Below the pieces are notes generated by a model. That model was not told the origin of the DNA. It ran no database searches and worked only from the letters and a program-made list of their open reading frames with translations. This document shows, in pieces, positions 34,764-43,652 of a stretch of 64,000 nucleotides of DNA. The stretch comes from Paramicrobacterium chengjingii (GTDB lineage: Bacteria; Actinomycetota; Actinomycetes; Actinomycetales; Microbacteriaceae): assembly GCF_011751765.2 (NCBI RefSeq), contig NZ_CP061169.1:2728001-2792000 (forward strand), written 5' to 3'. Numbering within the stretch: the stretch's first letter is position 1; each line of letters opens with the position of its first letter. A program made the translations under genes and the position numbers.

Positions 34764-35456
34764 ATGACTGACAACAACGTGCCTCCGGCTTCGCCGGAGC
34801 CCAGCGACACCCCGGCAACTCCTGCTGAGGAGAAGCTGGCCGACGAAACGCAGGCCAACGAACAGCAGGCATCACAGGCTCAGCCACAGCAGTCGCCCCC
34901 TGAGGTGCACGAGCAGCAAGCGCCGCCCGCTCCAGGCCCGGCCCCGCAAGTTCATCCTCAGCAGGGTCCGCCTCAGCACGAGCAACAAACACCTCCGGCA
35001 CCGCAGCACCACCAGGCTCCTCCAGCGCCACAGCACCAGCCACAGCAGCCTCCACAGGTACCACCTGTTCAACCTCAGCAGGCTCCACAGGGCCAGCCCC
35101 AGCAGCCTGCGCCCGGCTATGGCCAGCCTGATCAGGGATACGCGCAGCCGGGGCAGGGATACGGGCAGCAACCATACGCACAACAGCAGCCGTATGGGCA
35201 ACAGCCGGGCTATGCCGGGCCAAACGACCCGTATGCAAAGAGCCGACTCGCCGCAGGACTTCTGGGAATCTTCCTCGGCGGATGGGGAATCCACCGTTTC
35301 TACCTCGGCTATGCCGGCATCGGCATCGCGCAAATCATCGTCACAATCGTGACGTTCGGCTTCGGCGCACTTTGGGGATTCATCGAGGGCATCATGGTTC
35401 TCGCTCGCGCCCAGTCGTTCCAGACGGATGCCGAAGGTCGCCCGCTGCGCGATTAA
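34764..35456 (+). CDS. TM2-domain membrane protein with Pro/Gln-rich N-terminus
   Basis: 230 aa from ATG 34764 (AAAGATAGG upstream; an ATG seven codons earlier is possible). Residues 1-155 are disordered and Pro/Gln/Ala-rich, with repeated QQAPP, PPAPQH and QPGQGYGQQ units. Residues 160-220 are a TM2 domain: KSRLAAGLLGIFLGGWGIHR and FYLGYAGIGIAQIIV, two helices with the conserved G-x2-H-R-F-Y-L-G turn. Downstream of the PspC regulator by 60 bases, possibly in the same envelope-related unit. Confidence 0.88.
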   Translation: MTDNNVPPASPEPSDTPATPAEEKLADETQANEQQASQAQPQQSPPEVHEQQAPPAPGPAPQVHPQQGPPQHEQQTPPAPQHHQAPPAPQHQPQQPPQVPPVQPQQAPQGQPQQPAPGYGQPDQGYAQPGQGYGQQPYAQQQPYGQQPGYAGPNDPYAKSRLAAGLLGIFLGGWGIHRFYLGYAGIGIAQIIVTIVTFGFGALWGFIEGIMVLARAQSFQTDAEGRPLRD

Positions 35457-35468
35457 CAGGCAACGTCT

Positions 35469-35516
35469 CTTCGTCTCGCCCCGCACCCGGCACGCCGGTG
35501 GCGGGGCGAGACGAAG
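35469..35516 (+). terminator. Terminator after the TM2 gene
   Basis: CTTCGTCTCGCCCCG (35469-35483) pairs perfectly with CGGGGCGAGACGAAG (35502-35516), 15 bp, with an inner partly self-paired loop. Begins 12 bases after the stop and is followed by TTAA. It separates the gene from the next transporter. Confidence 0.85.
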
Positions 35517-35543
35517 TTAACGTCGTCCCGATAGCCTGTGTGC

Positions 35544-36974
35544 ATGAGCAAAGATGCGTCGGGCACGAGCGGGCGGCCACCCACTGGAGAGAACCGCACG
35601 ACGGGGCCCATCGTCGGTCTGACCGATAACGCTCAGATTCCGAAGACACGGGTGATCTCGTGGGCTCTCTGGGACTGGGGCTCTGCATCGTTCAACGCTG
35701 TCGTCACGACATTCGTCTTCAGCACATACCTTGCAAGCTCACTCTTCGTCGACCCTGCGGTCGTGGACGCTGCGGGCGGCGACGCAAGCGATCCCGACCT
35801 GAAGCTGGCGCTGGCGACGAACGCCACACACCTCAGCACTGGCTTGCTCATAGCCGGCATCCTTGTTGCTCTTCTCGCGCCGGTGATGGGGCAACGCTCT
35901 GACGGATCGGGCAAGCGCAAGTTCTGGCTCGGCGTCAATACACTTCTCGTCGTGATCGCCATGGCCGCGATGGTCTTCGTCGAGGGGTCACCTGCTTACC
36001 TTGTGCTCGGCATCGTGCTGATCTCGGCTGGCAACGTCTTTTTCGAGTTCGCGAGTGTGAACTACAACGCCATGCTTGTGCAGGTGTCGAACCGCGGCAA
36101 TGTGGGCAAGGTCTCCGGTATAGGGTGGGGGCTCGGTTATGTCGGCGGCATTGTGCTGCTCGCTCTACTCCTTCTTCTGTTCATCCAGAGCTTCGGAACT
36201 GAGGGGCACGCCGGCATCCTTGGAGTCACGACCGCTGACGGGCTCAACATTAGGCTGGCCATCCTCTTCTCGGCCGTGTGGTTCGCCGTCTTCGCGATTC
36301 CGCTCATGCTCAAAGTGCCCGAGATCCCTCGCATCACGCGACGCAATCGAACCTCATTCTTCGCCTCTTATGCGTCGCTTCTTCGCACGATCGGGCGCCT
36401 CGCCAAGAACAGCCCTCAGGTGCTGGTCTTTCTCATCGCGAGCGCGGTCTTCAGAGACGGACTCGCCGGAGTCTTCACATTTGGCGCCATCATCGCCGCC
36501 CAGGTGTTCCATTTCTCGAGTTCCGAAGTGCTCTATTTCGCCGTCGCCGCGAATCTCGTGGCAGGCATCGGAACGTTTGCCGGCGGTTGGCTCGACGACC
36601 GCGTCGGCGCGAAGAACATCATCATGGTGTCACTCGTCGGTCTCGTAATCTTCGGGGCAGCGGTGCTCTTCGTCGGAGATGCACAAATCGGGTTCTGGAT
36701 CTGCGGGCTGTTCCTCTGCCTCTTCGTCGGTCCGGTGCAATCCGCGAGCCGCAGCTTCCTTTCGCGCATCACCCCGCCCGGACGCGAAGGAGAGATCTTC
36801 GGCCTCTACGCAACGACAGGACGCGCCGTCAGCTTCCTCGCGCCCGGCCTGTTCACCCTGTTCGTCGCACTGACGGGCGACACCCGCTTCGGCATCCTGG
36901 GCATTGTCATCGTTCTGCTCGCGGGTTTGCTGCTGATGCTGCCGGTGAAGGCCAAACAGTCCACCATCGCGTAA
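35544..36974 (+). CDS. UMF1/Atg22-like MFS transporter
   Basis: 476 aa from ATG 35544. Twelve hydrophobic segments. The N-terminal signature ISWALWDWGSASFNAVVTTF (W-D-W/F-G-x-S-x-x) and FEFASVNYNAMLVQVSNRGN, GKVSGIGWGLGYVGG identify the UMF1 family, related to yeast Atg22 amino-acid effluxers. Substrate is unknown in bacteria. The cytoplasmic loop after helix six is short and basic (PRITRRNRTS). Confidence 0.88.
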   Translation: MSKDASGTSGRPPTGENRTTGPIVGLTDNAQIPKTRVISWALWDWGSASFNAVVTTFVFSTYLASSLFVDPAVVDAAGGDASDPDLKLALATNATHLSTGLLIAGILVALLAPVMGQRSDGSGKRKFWLGVNTLLVVIAMAAMVFVEGSPAYLVLGIVLISAGNVFFEFASVNYNAMLVQVSNRGNVGKVSGIGWGLGYVGGIVLLALLLLLFIQSFGTEGHAGILGVTTADGLNIRLAILFSAVWFAVFAIPLMLKVPEIPRITRRNRTSFFASYASLLRTIGRLAKNSPQVLVFLIASAVFRDGLAGVFTFGAIIAAQVFHFSSSEVLYFAVAANLVAGIGTFAGGWLDDRVGAKNIIMVSLVGLVIFGAAVLFVGDAQIGFWICGLFLCLFVGPVQSASRSFLSRITPPGREGEIFGLYATTGRAVSFLAPGLFTLFVALTGDTRFGILGIVIVLLAGLLLMLPVKAKQSTIA

Positions 36975-37043
36975 CGCAGCTGCCGGCTCAGCTCGCCCAC
37001 CCATTTCATGCCACACTGACCTATTTTTGTTCCGCGTTGCTTG

Positions 37044-37142
37044 CTATTGTTTGTGCAGTACCGGATGAAAGGAGGAAGTGCCATGACTGTCTTCAGTCTG
37101 CCTACGACGTTAAATTCCTCCGAGGTCGCCCCACTCAGCTGA
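37044..37142 (+). promoter_or_regulatory. Leader region with competing anti-SD segments before the RIO-kinase gene
   Basis: A TATTGT -10-like element (37044-37049) precedes a leader with an extreme Shine-Dalgarno, AAAGGAGGAA. GGAGGAA (37071-37077) can pair with TTCCTCC (37115-37121) inside the leader ORF, while GAAAGGAGG can alternatively pair, with one bulge, with CCTCCCTTTC about 37156-37165 between the leader ORF and the kinase start. Two mutually exclusive pairings suggest translational attenuation. Seen in sequence; function inferred. Confidence 0.4.
37083..37142 (+). CDS. 19-residue leader ORF upstream of the RIO kinase
   Basis: ATG 37083 with AAAGGAGGA at optimal spacing, the strongest ribosome binding site I saw in the window. 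Reads MTVFSLPTTLNSSEVAPLS, then TGA. It ends 38 bases before the kinase GTG, in another frame. Contains TTA (Leu), a rare codon in high-GC actinobacteria. Could be a translated regulatory leader peptide or a small conserved protein; I do not recognise the sequence. Confidence 0.5.
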   Translation: MTVFSLPTTLNSSEVAPLS

Positions 37143-37180
37143 CGCACGCGAGCGGCCTCCCTTTCTCTGGAGTTCGCACC

Positions 37181-38002
37181 GTGTCTTTCGACGCACTCAG
37201 CTTCTCACCATCCGATCTCGCCGAGCCCGGCCCTGACCAGCGCTGGTCAACCTGGCCTGAAACTTCCCCAACAGAACGGGGACCTCTGCCGCATCCTGAC
37301 TGGATCATCACCGAATCCGCCGCGCTCGACACCGAGCTTGGCATTGTCAAGACTGGTAAAGAGGCTGAGGTCTTCCTCATCGAACGCGCGGTTCCCGGCG
37401 ACCCGTCGCGCTCCTGCGTTCTCGCAGCAAAGCGCTACCGAACGTCGGCGCACCGAGACTTCACGCGCAGCACGCAGTACGTCGAGGGTCGGCGTACAAG
37501 GAGCATGCGAGATGAGCGCGCTCTCGGCAAGAAGTCGACGTATGGCCGCGAACTTGCCGCGACAAACTGGGCCTTCGCCGAGTTTGAGGCTCTGCGACGC
37601 CTGTATGTAGAGGGCGCACCCGTGCCATACCCGGTGCAGATTCACAACGACGAGATTCTGATGGAGTTTGTGGGACACGGCATCACAGCTGCCCCGCGTC
37701 TCGCGCAGATCAGAGCGGATGCGGCGGAAACGGCTCTGCTCTTCGAACAGGTGGTCGAAGCGATGCACGTCTTTGCTCACGCCGGATTCGCGCACGGCGA
37801 CCTCTCGCCGTACAACATCCTGATTCACAAGGGGCGCGTCGTCGTGATCGATGTGCCGCAGATCGTCGATCTCGCCGCGAACCCGAGTGGCCTCGATCTG
37901 CTGCATCGTGATTGCAACAACGTGACGACATGGTTTGCGAGGCACGGCGCACACGTCGATGCCGAATCATTGTTCGCAGAGCTCGTCGCCGAGGTGTTCT
38001 AG
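37181..38002 (+). CDS. RIO1-type serine/threonine kinase
   Basis: 273 aa from GTG 37181 with GGAG nine bases upstream; a longer in-frame reading back into the MFS gene is not real. Motifs of the RIO fold: GIVKTGKEAEVFLIERA (nucleotide loop), AAKRYR (catalytic Lys), a long RIO insertion (HRDFTRSTQYVEGRRTRSMR), AHGDLSPYNILIHKG (catalytic loop with Asp and Asn) and VVIDVPQIVDLAANPSG (metal-binding Asp). Bacterial RIO kinases are poorly understood. Its TAG stop shares the CTAG palindrome with the convergent sugar-kinase gene. Confidence 0.92.
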   Translation: MSFDALSFSPSDLAEPGPDQRWSTWPETSPTERGPLPHPDWIITESAALDTELGIVKTGKEAEVFLIERAVPGDPSRSCVLAAKRYRTSAHRDFTRSTQYVEGRRTRSMRDERALGKKSTYGRELAATNWAFAEFEALRRLYVEGAPVPYPVQIHNDEILMEFVGHGITAAPRLAQIRADAAETALLFEQVVEAMHVFAHAGFAHGDLSPYNILIHKGRVVVIDVPQIVDLAANPSGLDLLHRDCNNVTTWFARHGAHVDAESLFAELVAEVF

Positions 38003-39033
38003 CCTGCCCAGACCTCTCTCGCGCGGAACGGCAGAACTGTCGCCCCGCGCGGGGCGGACTCGTCGAGTGCGCTGATCAGTGCCACATGAGCATCAGCCGA
38101 CGCTCCCTCCGCATCGAGAGCAAGCAGCGCTGCACCAGTGACGGGTGCCGTGGTGATGACACTCAAGTTCGCCGCCGGAACACGACGTGCCAATTCGCTT
38201 TCAACGCGATCGATGAGCACCGGATGCTTGCCTGAGACAACGCCGCCCCCGATAATGACCGGGACCTCGGTGTCGCCGAGTCCGAGCCGTTTCATCGTGG
38301 TCACCGCAGTCGTGACGATCTCGTCCGCCTGCCGAGTGATGATCGAGCGCGCGACCTCGTCGCCGGCATCGGTGAGGTCGAAGATGCCGGGAACCAGCTC
38401 AATCAGACGCCCCCTGTCTAATTCGCCCCGATGGATGGCCTCGGTGACGGCGGCGACCGAGTTTCGTTCGAAGTATCGCGGAATCCACGATTGGAGGGCC
38501 GTCGGCTCCCCCCGGCCGTCTTCGCTGCGGGCCGCAAACCACAGGGCCGTTTCGCCGAGCCCAAAACCGCCGCCCCAGTCCCCCGAAATCATCCCGAGAG
38601 ACGCATACGTAACTTCGGCTCCGTCTCGACGTACACCAATGCAGTTTGTGCCTGACCCGCAGATCACCGCTACGGCATCCTCTGCCTCGGTTCCTGCTCG
38701 CAAAACGGCGAAAAGGTCGTTTTTCACGACAAGGTTGCGGCTGAATTCGGGGGCAGACACTGTGAACGCGTGTCGAAACTCCGTGATCTCGATGGGAAGG
38801 TCAAGTCCGGAAAGGTAGATATGCACGGCATCAATATTGGATGCCGTCATGCCTGCGCATGCCTCGCGGATTGCGCCGACGAGCGTTGCCACCGACTGCG
38901 CCAGCCCTTCGAGGTGCGGGCTGGACCCACCCGCGCGAATACGTGCGTGTATCGTTCCTTTGCGATCGAACGCGACAACGTCTGTCTTCGAGCCGCCGCC
39001 ATCGACGGCGATCAGAAGCCCCGAGCCGGTCAT
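37999..39033 (-). CDS. BadF/BadG-family sugar kinase (N-acetylglucosamine-kinase-like)
   Basis: 344 aa. ASKHA fold: phosphate-1 LLIAVDGGGSKTDVVAFDRK, then AVICGSGTNCIGVRRDG and SGDWGGGFGLGETALWFAAR, EVPVIIGGGVVSGKHPVLID. Such proteins phosphorylate GlcNAc or related sugars with ATP. Last gene of the ROK-ABC-GH4 operon, overlapping the GH4 gene by 4 bases, so it probably primes the substrate or processes the product of the glycosidase. Stop TAG shares bases with the convergent RIO kinase stop. Confidence 0.88.
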   Translation of the reverse strand: MTGSGLLIAVDGGGSKTDVVAFDRKGTIHARIRAGGSSPHLEGLAQSVATLVGAIREACAGMTASNIDAVHIYLSGLDLPIEITEFRHAFTVSAPEFSRNLVVKNDLFAVLRAGTEAEDAVAVICGSGTNCIGVRRDGAEVTYASLGMISGDWGGGFGLGETALWFAARSEDGRGEPTALQSWIPRYFERNSVAAVTEAIHRGELDRGRLIELVPGIFDLTDAGDEVARSIITRQADEIVTTAVTTMKRLGLGDTEVPVIIGGGVVSGKHPVLIDRVESELARRVPAANLSVITTAPVTGAALLALDAEGASADAHVALISALDESAPRGATVLPFRAREVWAG

Positions 39034-40304
39034 GCCAACCAGGGAAGGTAAGCCGCATTCTCGCTGAGCAAGAGGTCGGTGAGCTTTTCTGCGCGGTCAT
39101 ACTGCTGCACGAGCGGGTGCGCCATCATGGCCGCCAGAACGCGATCCCGACCGCCGTGCGTGGCCGCGTCGAGCGCGAGCCGCTCATACGCGGCAACGTG
39201 CGCGACGAGGCCCTGCTTGTCAGCCTCGAGCGGAGCGATAGGCAGTGCAGTGAGCCCGCGGGATGACACCGATGCCGACACCTCGATCACGTGGTCGTCG
39301 GGCAGAAACGGCATAGCGCCGTCATTTCGAACATTGACAACCTGCGTATCTCCCGTGTCTGATCGCAACGATGCGATGAGCTCAACGGCGGCCTCTGAGT
39401 AGAACGCACCGCCGCGCCTCAACAGCGCCTCGGGTTTCGTCACGACAGCCTCGTCTGCGTACTGCGCGAGGAGGTCGCGCTCCACCTCCATCACGGCTTC
39501 AGCGCGAGTTGGCTCGCGCCTCTGCTCGTGGAGCACGATGTCGTGCGCGTAGAAGTACCGCAGATAGTATGACGGAACCGCGTTCTGCAGGCGCAGCAGT
39601 TGCTCGGGCAGATGCACATCATCGGCCACCCAGCTCGCGTGCTTGTCGAGAAGTTCGGGAAGACGGTCGCTGACTATTCCCGATGCGTCCCGAACGAAGA
39701 CATTGCGCTCCCACGACAGATGGTTCAGGCCCACGTGGCCCAACGTGAGGTGTGAGGGTGCGACGCCGAGACGCTCGGCAAAGCGACGCTGGAAGCCGAT
39801 GGCGACATTGCACAGCCCGACGGCTCTATGGCCCGCGTTCAGCAGAGCGCGCGTCACAATGCCAACCGGGTTCGTGAAGTCGACGATCCACGCATCTTTC
39901 GCCGCGTGCTCCCGAATCACGTTTGCAATCTCGAGCACAACGGGCACCGTGCGAAGTGCCTTCGCGAATCCACCGGGTCCCGTGGTCTCCTGCCCGATGC
40001 AGCACGCGTCGTGCGGCCATGCCTCGTCGGCTTTGCGAGCATCCTGCCCCCCGATTCTGAGTTGGATCAGAACCGTGTCGGCGCCCGAGACCGCGGCGAC
40101 AAGATCGTCTGTCGCATGTACTTTCGCTTCGTGATCAGATGCGGCAAGCATGCGCGTTGCCATTCCGCCGACGAGACGGCGACGCTCTTCAGACGGGTCG
40201 TAGAGCCAGATCTCGCTGAGGGGGAGCACGTCACGGTAGCGGATGAAGCCGTCGATGAGCTCGGGCGTATACGTCGATCCGCCGCCGATGATGGCGAGTT
40301 TCAT
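39030..40304 (-). CDS. GH4 family 6-phospho-beta-glucosidase-like hydrolase
   Basis: 424 aa. NAD+ and Mn2+-dependent glycosidase family: N-terminal LAIIGGGSTYTPELIDGFI, substrate loop VDFTNPVGIVTRALL (143-155), metal-ligand Cys165 in GLCNVAIG and His195 in VGLNHLSW. The Cys-Asn pair is that of 6-phospho-beta-glucosidases (CNxP), not of alpha-galactosidases (CHS). Acts in the cytoplasm on phosphorylated glycosides. There is no PTS gene nearby; the neighbouring importer delivers free sugar, so the overlapping kinase may supply the phosphate. Confidence 0.92.
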   Translation of the reverse strand: MKLAIIGGGSTYTPELIDGFIRYRDVLPLSEIWLYDPSEERRRLVGGMATRMLAASDHEAKVHATDDLVAAVSGADTVLIQLRIGGQDARKADEAWPHDACCIGQETTGPGGFAKALRTVPVVLEIANVIREHAAKDAWIVDFTNPVGIVTRALLNAGHRAVGLCNVAIGFQRRFAERLGVAPSHLTLGHVGLNHLSWERNVFVRDASGIVSDRLPELLDKHASWVADDVHLPEQLLRLQNAVPSYYLRYFYAHDIVLHEQRREPTRAEAVMEVERDLLAQYADEAVVTKPEALLRRGGAFYSEAAVELIASLRSDTGDTQVVNVRNDGAMPFLPDDHVIEVSASVSSRGLTALPIAPLEADKQGLVAHVAAYERLALDAATHGGRDRVLAAMMAHPLVQQYDRAEKLTDLLLSENAAYLPWLA

Positions 40305-40306
40305 TT

Positions 40307-41197
40307 TTATCCTTTCACTCCGGAGAGCCTGATTCCTTCAACGAACGTTCGCTGCGCGAAGAAGAAGACGATGACGACGGGTACCATGACGAGCATTGTG
40401 AGGGCCATCGTCAAGCCCCAATCGGTTCCGTGCGTTCCTCTGAAGGTGGCGAGCGCGTATGAGACGGGCCACCAGCTCGGGTCTTCCGATGCGTAGAGCA
40501 GGGGTCCGAAGTAGTCGTTCCATGCTTTGAAGAAGAGGAAGATTCCCGCGGCGGCGATTCCCGGCTTCGCCATCGGAACGGCGACGCGAGCGAGAACTTG
40601 CCATTCGTTGCAGCCGTCCATGCGCGCCGCGTCGATGTATTCGGTGGGGATCGTCAGAAAGAACTGGCGCAACAGAAAGATTGAGAATGCGTCGCCGAGA
40701 AGGTTCGGCAGGATCAGCGGCCACAGCGTTCCCGTCAGATCAAGCTGCGCCCACATGATATACACGGGAACGGCGGTCACCTGCGGCGGCAGAAGCATCG
40801 CGATAATGATCGCGACAAAGATCGCGTTCGCGTACCGGATGCGGATCTTCGCGAGAACGTACGCGGCAGGAACGGACGACAGCAGCATGAAGATCGTCGC
40901 GAGCCCCGCATAAAGCGCCGAGTTTCCAAACCAGCGGATGAGGGGAGTGCTTGTGAACGCGTCAACGTAGTTCTCCCACCGCCACGGGTCGGGAATGAGC
41001 GCACCCGTCAGCGTCTGGTCGCTGGACATCAGCGAGGTGAGAAAGACGAAGACGACGGGCGCGATGAAGACCACGGCGAGAGCCGTCAGAAGGGTGTGCT
41101 CGGCGATCCACATCAGCATCGAACGAGGCCCGCGTGCATGCCTGCGACGTTCTGGGGCGTCGCCCGCCGTCATTTGTCGTGTGGCCGTCACAGTCAT
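40307..41197 (-). CDS. Sugar ABC transporter permease (MalG type)
   Basis: 296 aa from ATG 41197, ATGA-overlapping the upstream permease. A basic N-terminus (PERRRHARGP), six transmembrane helices, and the EAA loop EYIDAARMDGCNEWQVLARVA that docks the ATPase. CUT1-family inner-membrane subunit. It is followed 2 bases later by the GH4 gene. Confidence 0.93.
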   Translation of the reverse strand: MTVTATRQMTAGDAPERRRHARGPRSMLMWIAEHTLLTALAVVFIAPVVFVFLTSLMSSDQTLTGALIPDPWRWENYVDAFTSTPLIRWFGNSALYAGLATIFMLLSSVPAAYVLAKIRIRYANAIFVAIIIAMLLPPQVTAVPVYIMWAQLDLTGTLWPLILPNLLGDAFSIFLLRQFFLTIPTEYIDAARMDGCNEWQVLARVAVPMAKPGIAAAGIFLFFKAWNDYFGPLLYASEDPSWWPVSYALATFRGTHGTDWGLTMALTMLVMVPVVIVFFFAQRTFVEGIRLSGVKG

Positions 41198-42186
41198 TTT
41201 GCTCCCTCCGGGTTGAAGGCCGAGACCCTGCGCAACAGGAAGATCAGGAACACGGCTGCGACAACGAACAGCAGCACGGCAAGCGCCGACGCGTAGCCAA
41301 GTTGGTAATTGGCGAACCCGCGAACGTACAGCCACTCGGTGAACGTAAGGAGTGAGCCGTTGGGGTATCCCAGTGTCATTCCCGTCCCCTCGCCGACCGT
41401 CGCTTTACCCGAGGCCACGCCCGAGGCCACAGCTGCTTCTGTGAAGTACTGCAGTGCGGCGATGATGCCGGTGATGAGGGCGAAGATCAGCACGGGGACG
41501 ATGTTCGGAAGGGTGACGTAGCGCACCTTCTGCAGTCCGTTTGCACCGTCAAGCGACGCTGCTTCGTACTGGTCGCTCGGAACGTCGAGCAGTGCGGCGA
41601 GGAAGATCACCATGATGTCGCCCATCACCCAGATCCCGAGAAGCAGCAGCGAGGGTTTCGCTAGTGCCGGGTCGTTGAACCACAGCGGCCCCTCGATGCC
41701 GAAGAACCCCAGAATCTGGTTGACCGGGCCGGTTCCTGGGTTGAACAGGAAGACAAATGCGACAACGGATGCGACAGGGGGCACGAGTGCGGGAAGGTAA
41801 AACAGAGTCCGCCAGAACCCGGCAGCTCGTTTTGCCCGCGCGAGCAGGCCCGCGACCCCGAGTGCCATCACGATTTTCACGGGCGTGAGAAACACGACGA
41901 ACCACAGCGTGTTGAGCGCTGCCATCCAGACCTTGGGATCCTTCGTGAAGAGATATTCGTAGTTGCGCAGTCCGATCCATTCGGGGTCGGAGACAAGGTC
42001 GTAGCGCGTGAACGAAAAGAACACCGAGGCAATCAGCGGGTAGACGAAGAAGACTCCGAGGCCGAGCAGTGCGGGTGTGAGCATCACCGCGGCGAAAACA
42101 CGGCGAGGCTTACGGGTGCGACGGCCCGGGGCGCCGGGGAGAGCTGCGACTCCCCCCGGTGCCCCGCGAGGTGGTGCGATAGTCAC
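41194..42186 (-). CDS. Sugar ABC transporter permease (MalF type)
   Basis: 330 aa. Six transmembrane helices after a 25-residue basic N-terminus; PALLGLGVFFVYPLIASVFF is the first helix. The EAA loop is QYEAASLDGANGLQKVRYVT. Pairs with the MalG-type permease. The start overlaps the stop of the binding-protein gene by 4 bases. No ATP-binding subunit is encoded in the operon, so a shared MsmK/UgpC-type ATPase elsewhere is expected. Confidence 0.93.
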   Translation of the reverse strand: MTIAPPRGAPGGVAALPGAPGRRTRKPRRVFAAVMLTPALLGLGVFFVYPLIASVFFSFTRYDLVSDPEWIGLRNYEYLFTKDPKVWMAALNTLWFVVFLTPVKIVMALGVAGLLARAKRAAGFWRTLFYLPALVPPVASVVAFVFLFNPGTGPVNQILGFFGIEGPLWFNDPALAKPSLLLLGIWVMGDIMVIFLAALLDVPSDQYEAASLDGANGLQKVRYVTLPNIVPVLIFALITGIIAALQYFTEAAVASGVASGKATVGEGTGMTLGYPNGSLLTFTEWLYVRGFANYQLGYASALAVLLFVVAAVFLIFLLRRVSAFNPEGAK

Positions 42187-43535
42187 GGTCCACTCACCAA
42201 ATCGATGGAATCGTTGATCTGCTTATCAACCTCGGCGAGGCCCTTCGTGAGATCGCCACCGTCACCCGCCTGATACCTGGTCCAGTAGTCGCCAAAGGCC
42301 TGTTCATAGCCAGCGCCAACGGGACTCGGCGGAGTCGTCGTGGTCTTCGGGTTGAGAGCGATGTCGATGAACGTCTGATATTGCTCCGTCACCTCGAGGT
42401 CGGGGGATTGCAGAGCGGATGTGGTCGTCGGTACGTTCTTCAGTCCGTTTGCCATTTTGACGAGTGCGTCTGTGTCGGTTGACAGATACTTCAACAACGC
42501 CCACGCCAGTTCAGGATGCTTGGATCCCTGTGCGATTCCCGCGATGTTCCCGACGATGTAGCCCGATCCGTAGAGGTCTTCGTAGCCTTTCGCCGTGGGG
42601 AACGGCGCGGTTCCGTAGTTGAGGTCGGGAGCCTGATCGTCGATGAACGCTGTGCGATACTCCCCGTCGACGGCCATCGCCAGCTGCCCCGTGTGGAAGG
42701 CGTTCTCAGCCGAGAACTCTTGGCCGAGACCGGCGGTGAACGCCTGCAGTTTGTCGTAGCCGATCTCATCGACGAAGTCTTTCTGCCACGTCATCAGAAC
42801 TGGCCAGCCGTCGTCGCTGCCGATCGCACTGCGGCCGTCGTCTGTGAGCCATTGTCCACCGACGGCAGGGCCGAAGTGCGCGGGAGAATTCTCGTACATG
42901 CCCATGAACGGGTTGAATCCCAGTCGCTTGATCGAGCCGTCGTCGTTATACTCCGTGAGCTGGAGCGCGAGTTCTTTCAGCCCGTCGAGCGTCTTGGGCA
43001 TCTCAGTGACGCCGGCTTCGGCAAGGATGTCCTTGTTGTAGTAAAGCGCGTTGACATCGGCGAGCACGGGCATAGCGCAGCGCGTGCCCTCATATTCCGA
43101 GTATGACTTCACGGTGTCGGAGAATTCGGTCATGTCGACCTTGTCGCGATCGATGTACGGTCCGAGATCCTGAAAGGCTCCCGTGGAACAGAAGTTGCCG
43201 ACCACGGCCGTTGAATATGAGAGCGCAACGTCGATGTCTCCGCCCGACGCGATGACTTTGCGTACTTTCTCGTCGTCTTGGCCTTCGTGCACGTCCACGG
43301 TGACACCGGGATTGTCCTCTTCGAAGTCATCGATGACGTTTTGAATCACGTCGGCTTCTCGATCGCTGAAGAAGTGCCAGAGCGACACTGTGCCTTCAAG
43401 CTTCGTCGGCGCCTCGTCCGCAATGTCTGCGGAGGTTGCGCCCGACGAGCATCCGGTGAGTGTAATTGCTGTCGCGATTGTCGCGATCCCGGCGATCGCT
43501 AAGCGTCCGCGATGGGAATGGGAGCGTTGTTGCAT
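42183..43535 (-). CDS. Sugar-binding lipoprotein of the ABC importer
   Basis: 450 aa. Signal peptide with lipobox LTGC and lipid-attached Cys29. Family-1 solute-binding fold: GTVSLWHFFSDREADVIQNV, then INDIVDDFEE-like VIDDFEEDNPGVTVDVHEGQ and ALYYNKDILAEAGVTEMPKT. Binds an oligo- or monosaccharide outside the membrane for the two downstream permeases. The GH4 partner suggests a beta-glucoside or chito-oligosaccharide ligand. Confidence 0.93.
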   Translation of the reverse strand: MQQRSHSHRGRLAIAGIATIATAITLTGCSSGATSADIADEAPTKLEGTVSLWHFFSDREADVIQNVIDDFEEDNPGVTVDVHEGQDDEKVRKVIASGGDIDVALSYSTAVVGNFCSTGAFQDLGPYIDRDKVDMTEFSDTVKSYSEYEGTRCAMPVLADVNALYYNKDILAEAGVTEMPKTLDGLKELALQLTEYNDDGSIKRLGFNPFMGMYENSPAHFGPAVGGQWLTDDGRSAIGSDDGWPVLMTWQKDFVDEIGYDKLQAFTAGLGQEFSAENAFHTGQLAMAVDGEYRTAFIDDQAPDLNYGTAPFPTAKGYEDLYGSGYIVGNIAGIAQGSKHPELAWALLKYLSTDTDALVKMANGLKNVPTTTSALQSPDLEVTEQYQTFIDIALNPKTTTTPPSPVGAGYEQAFGDYWTRYQAGDGGDLTKGLAEVDKQINDSIDLVSGP

Positions 43536-43652
43536 CAGTGAAACCTCGCTTTTCGTGTGTATATGTAATGGGCAGATGGCGCTGGTTTTGAGCGCACTCG
43601 GGGAAGCGCAATGCCGGTTGTCGGCGTGCGCGGGTGTCGTGTGGTGGTTGTC

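Noticed and set aside
36278..38002. 574-codon version of the RIO kinase
   Set aside because: The first 300 codons overlap the MFS transporter in another frame and show no domain. GTG 37181 has a ribosome binding site and marks the conserved start.
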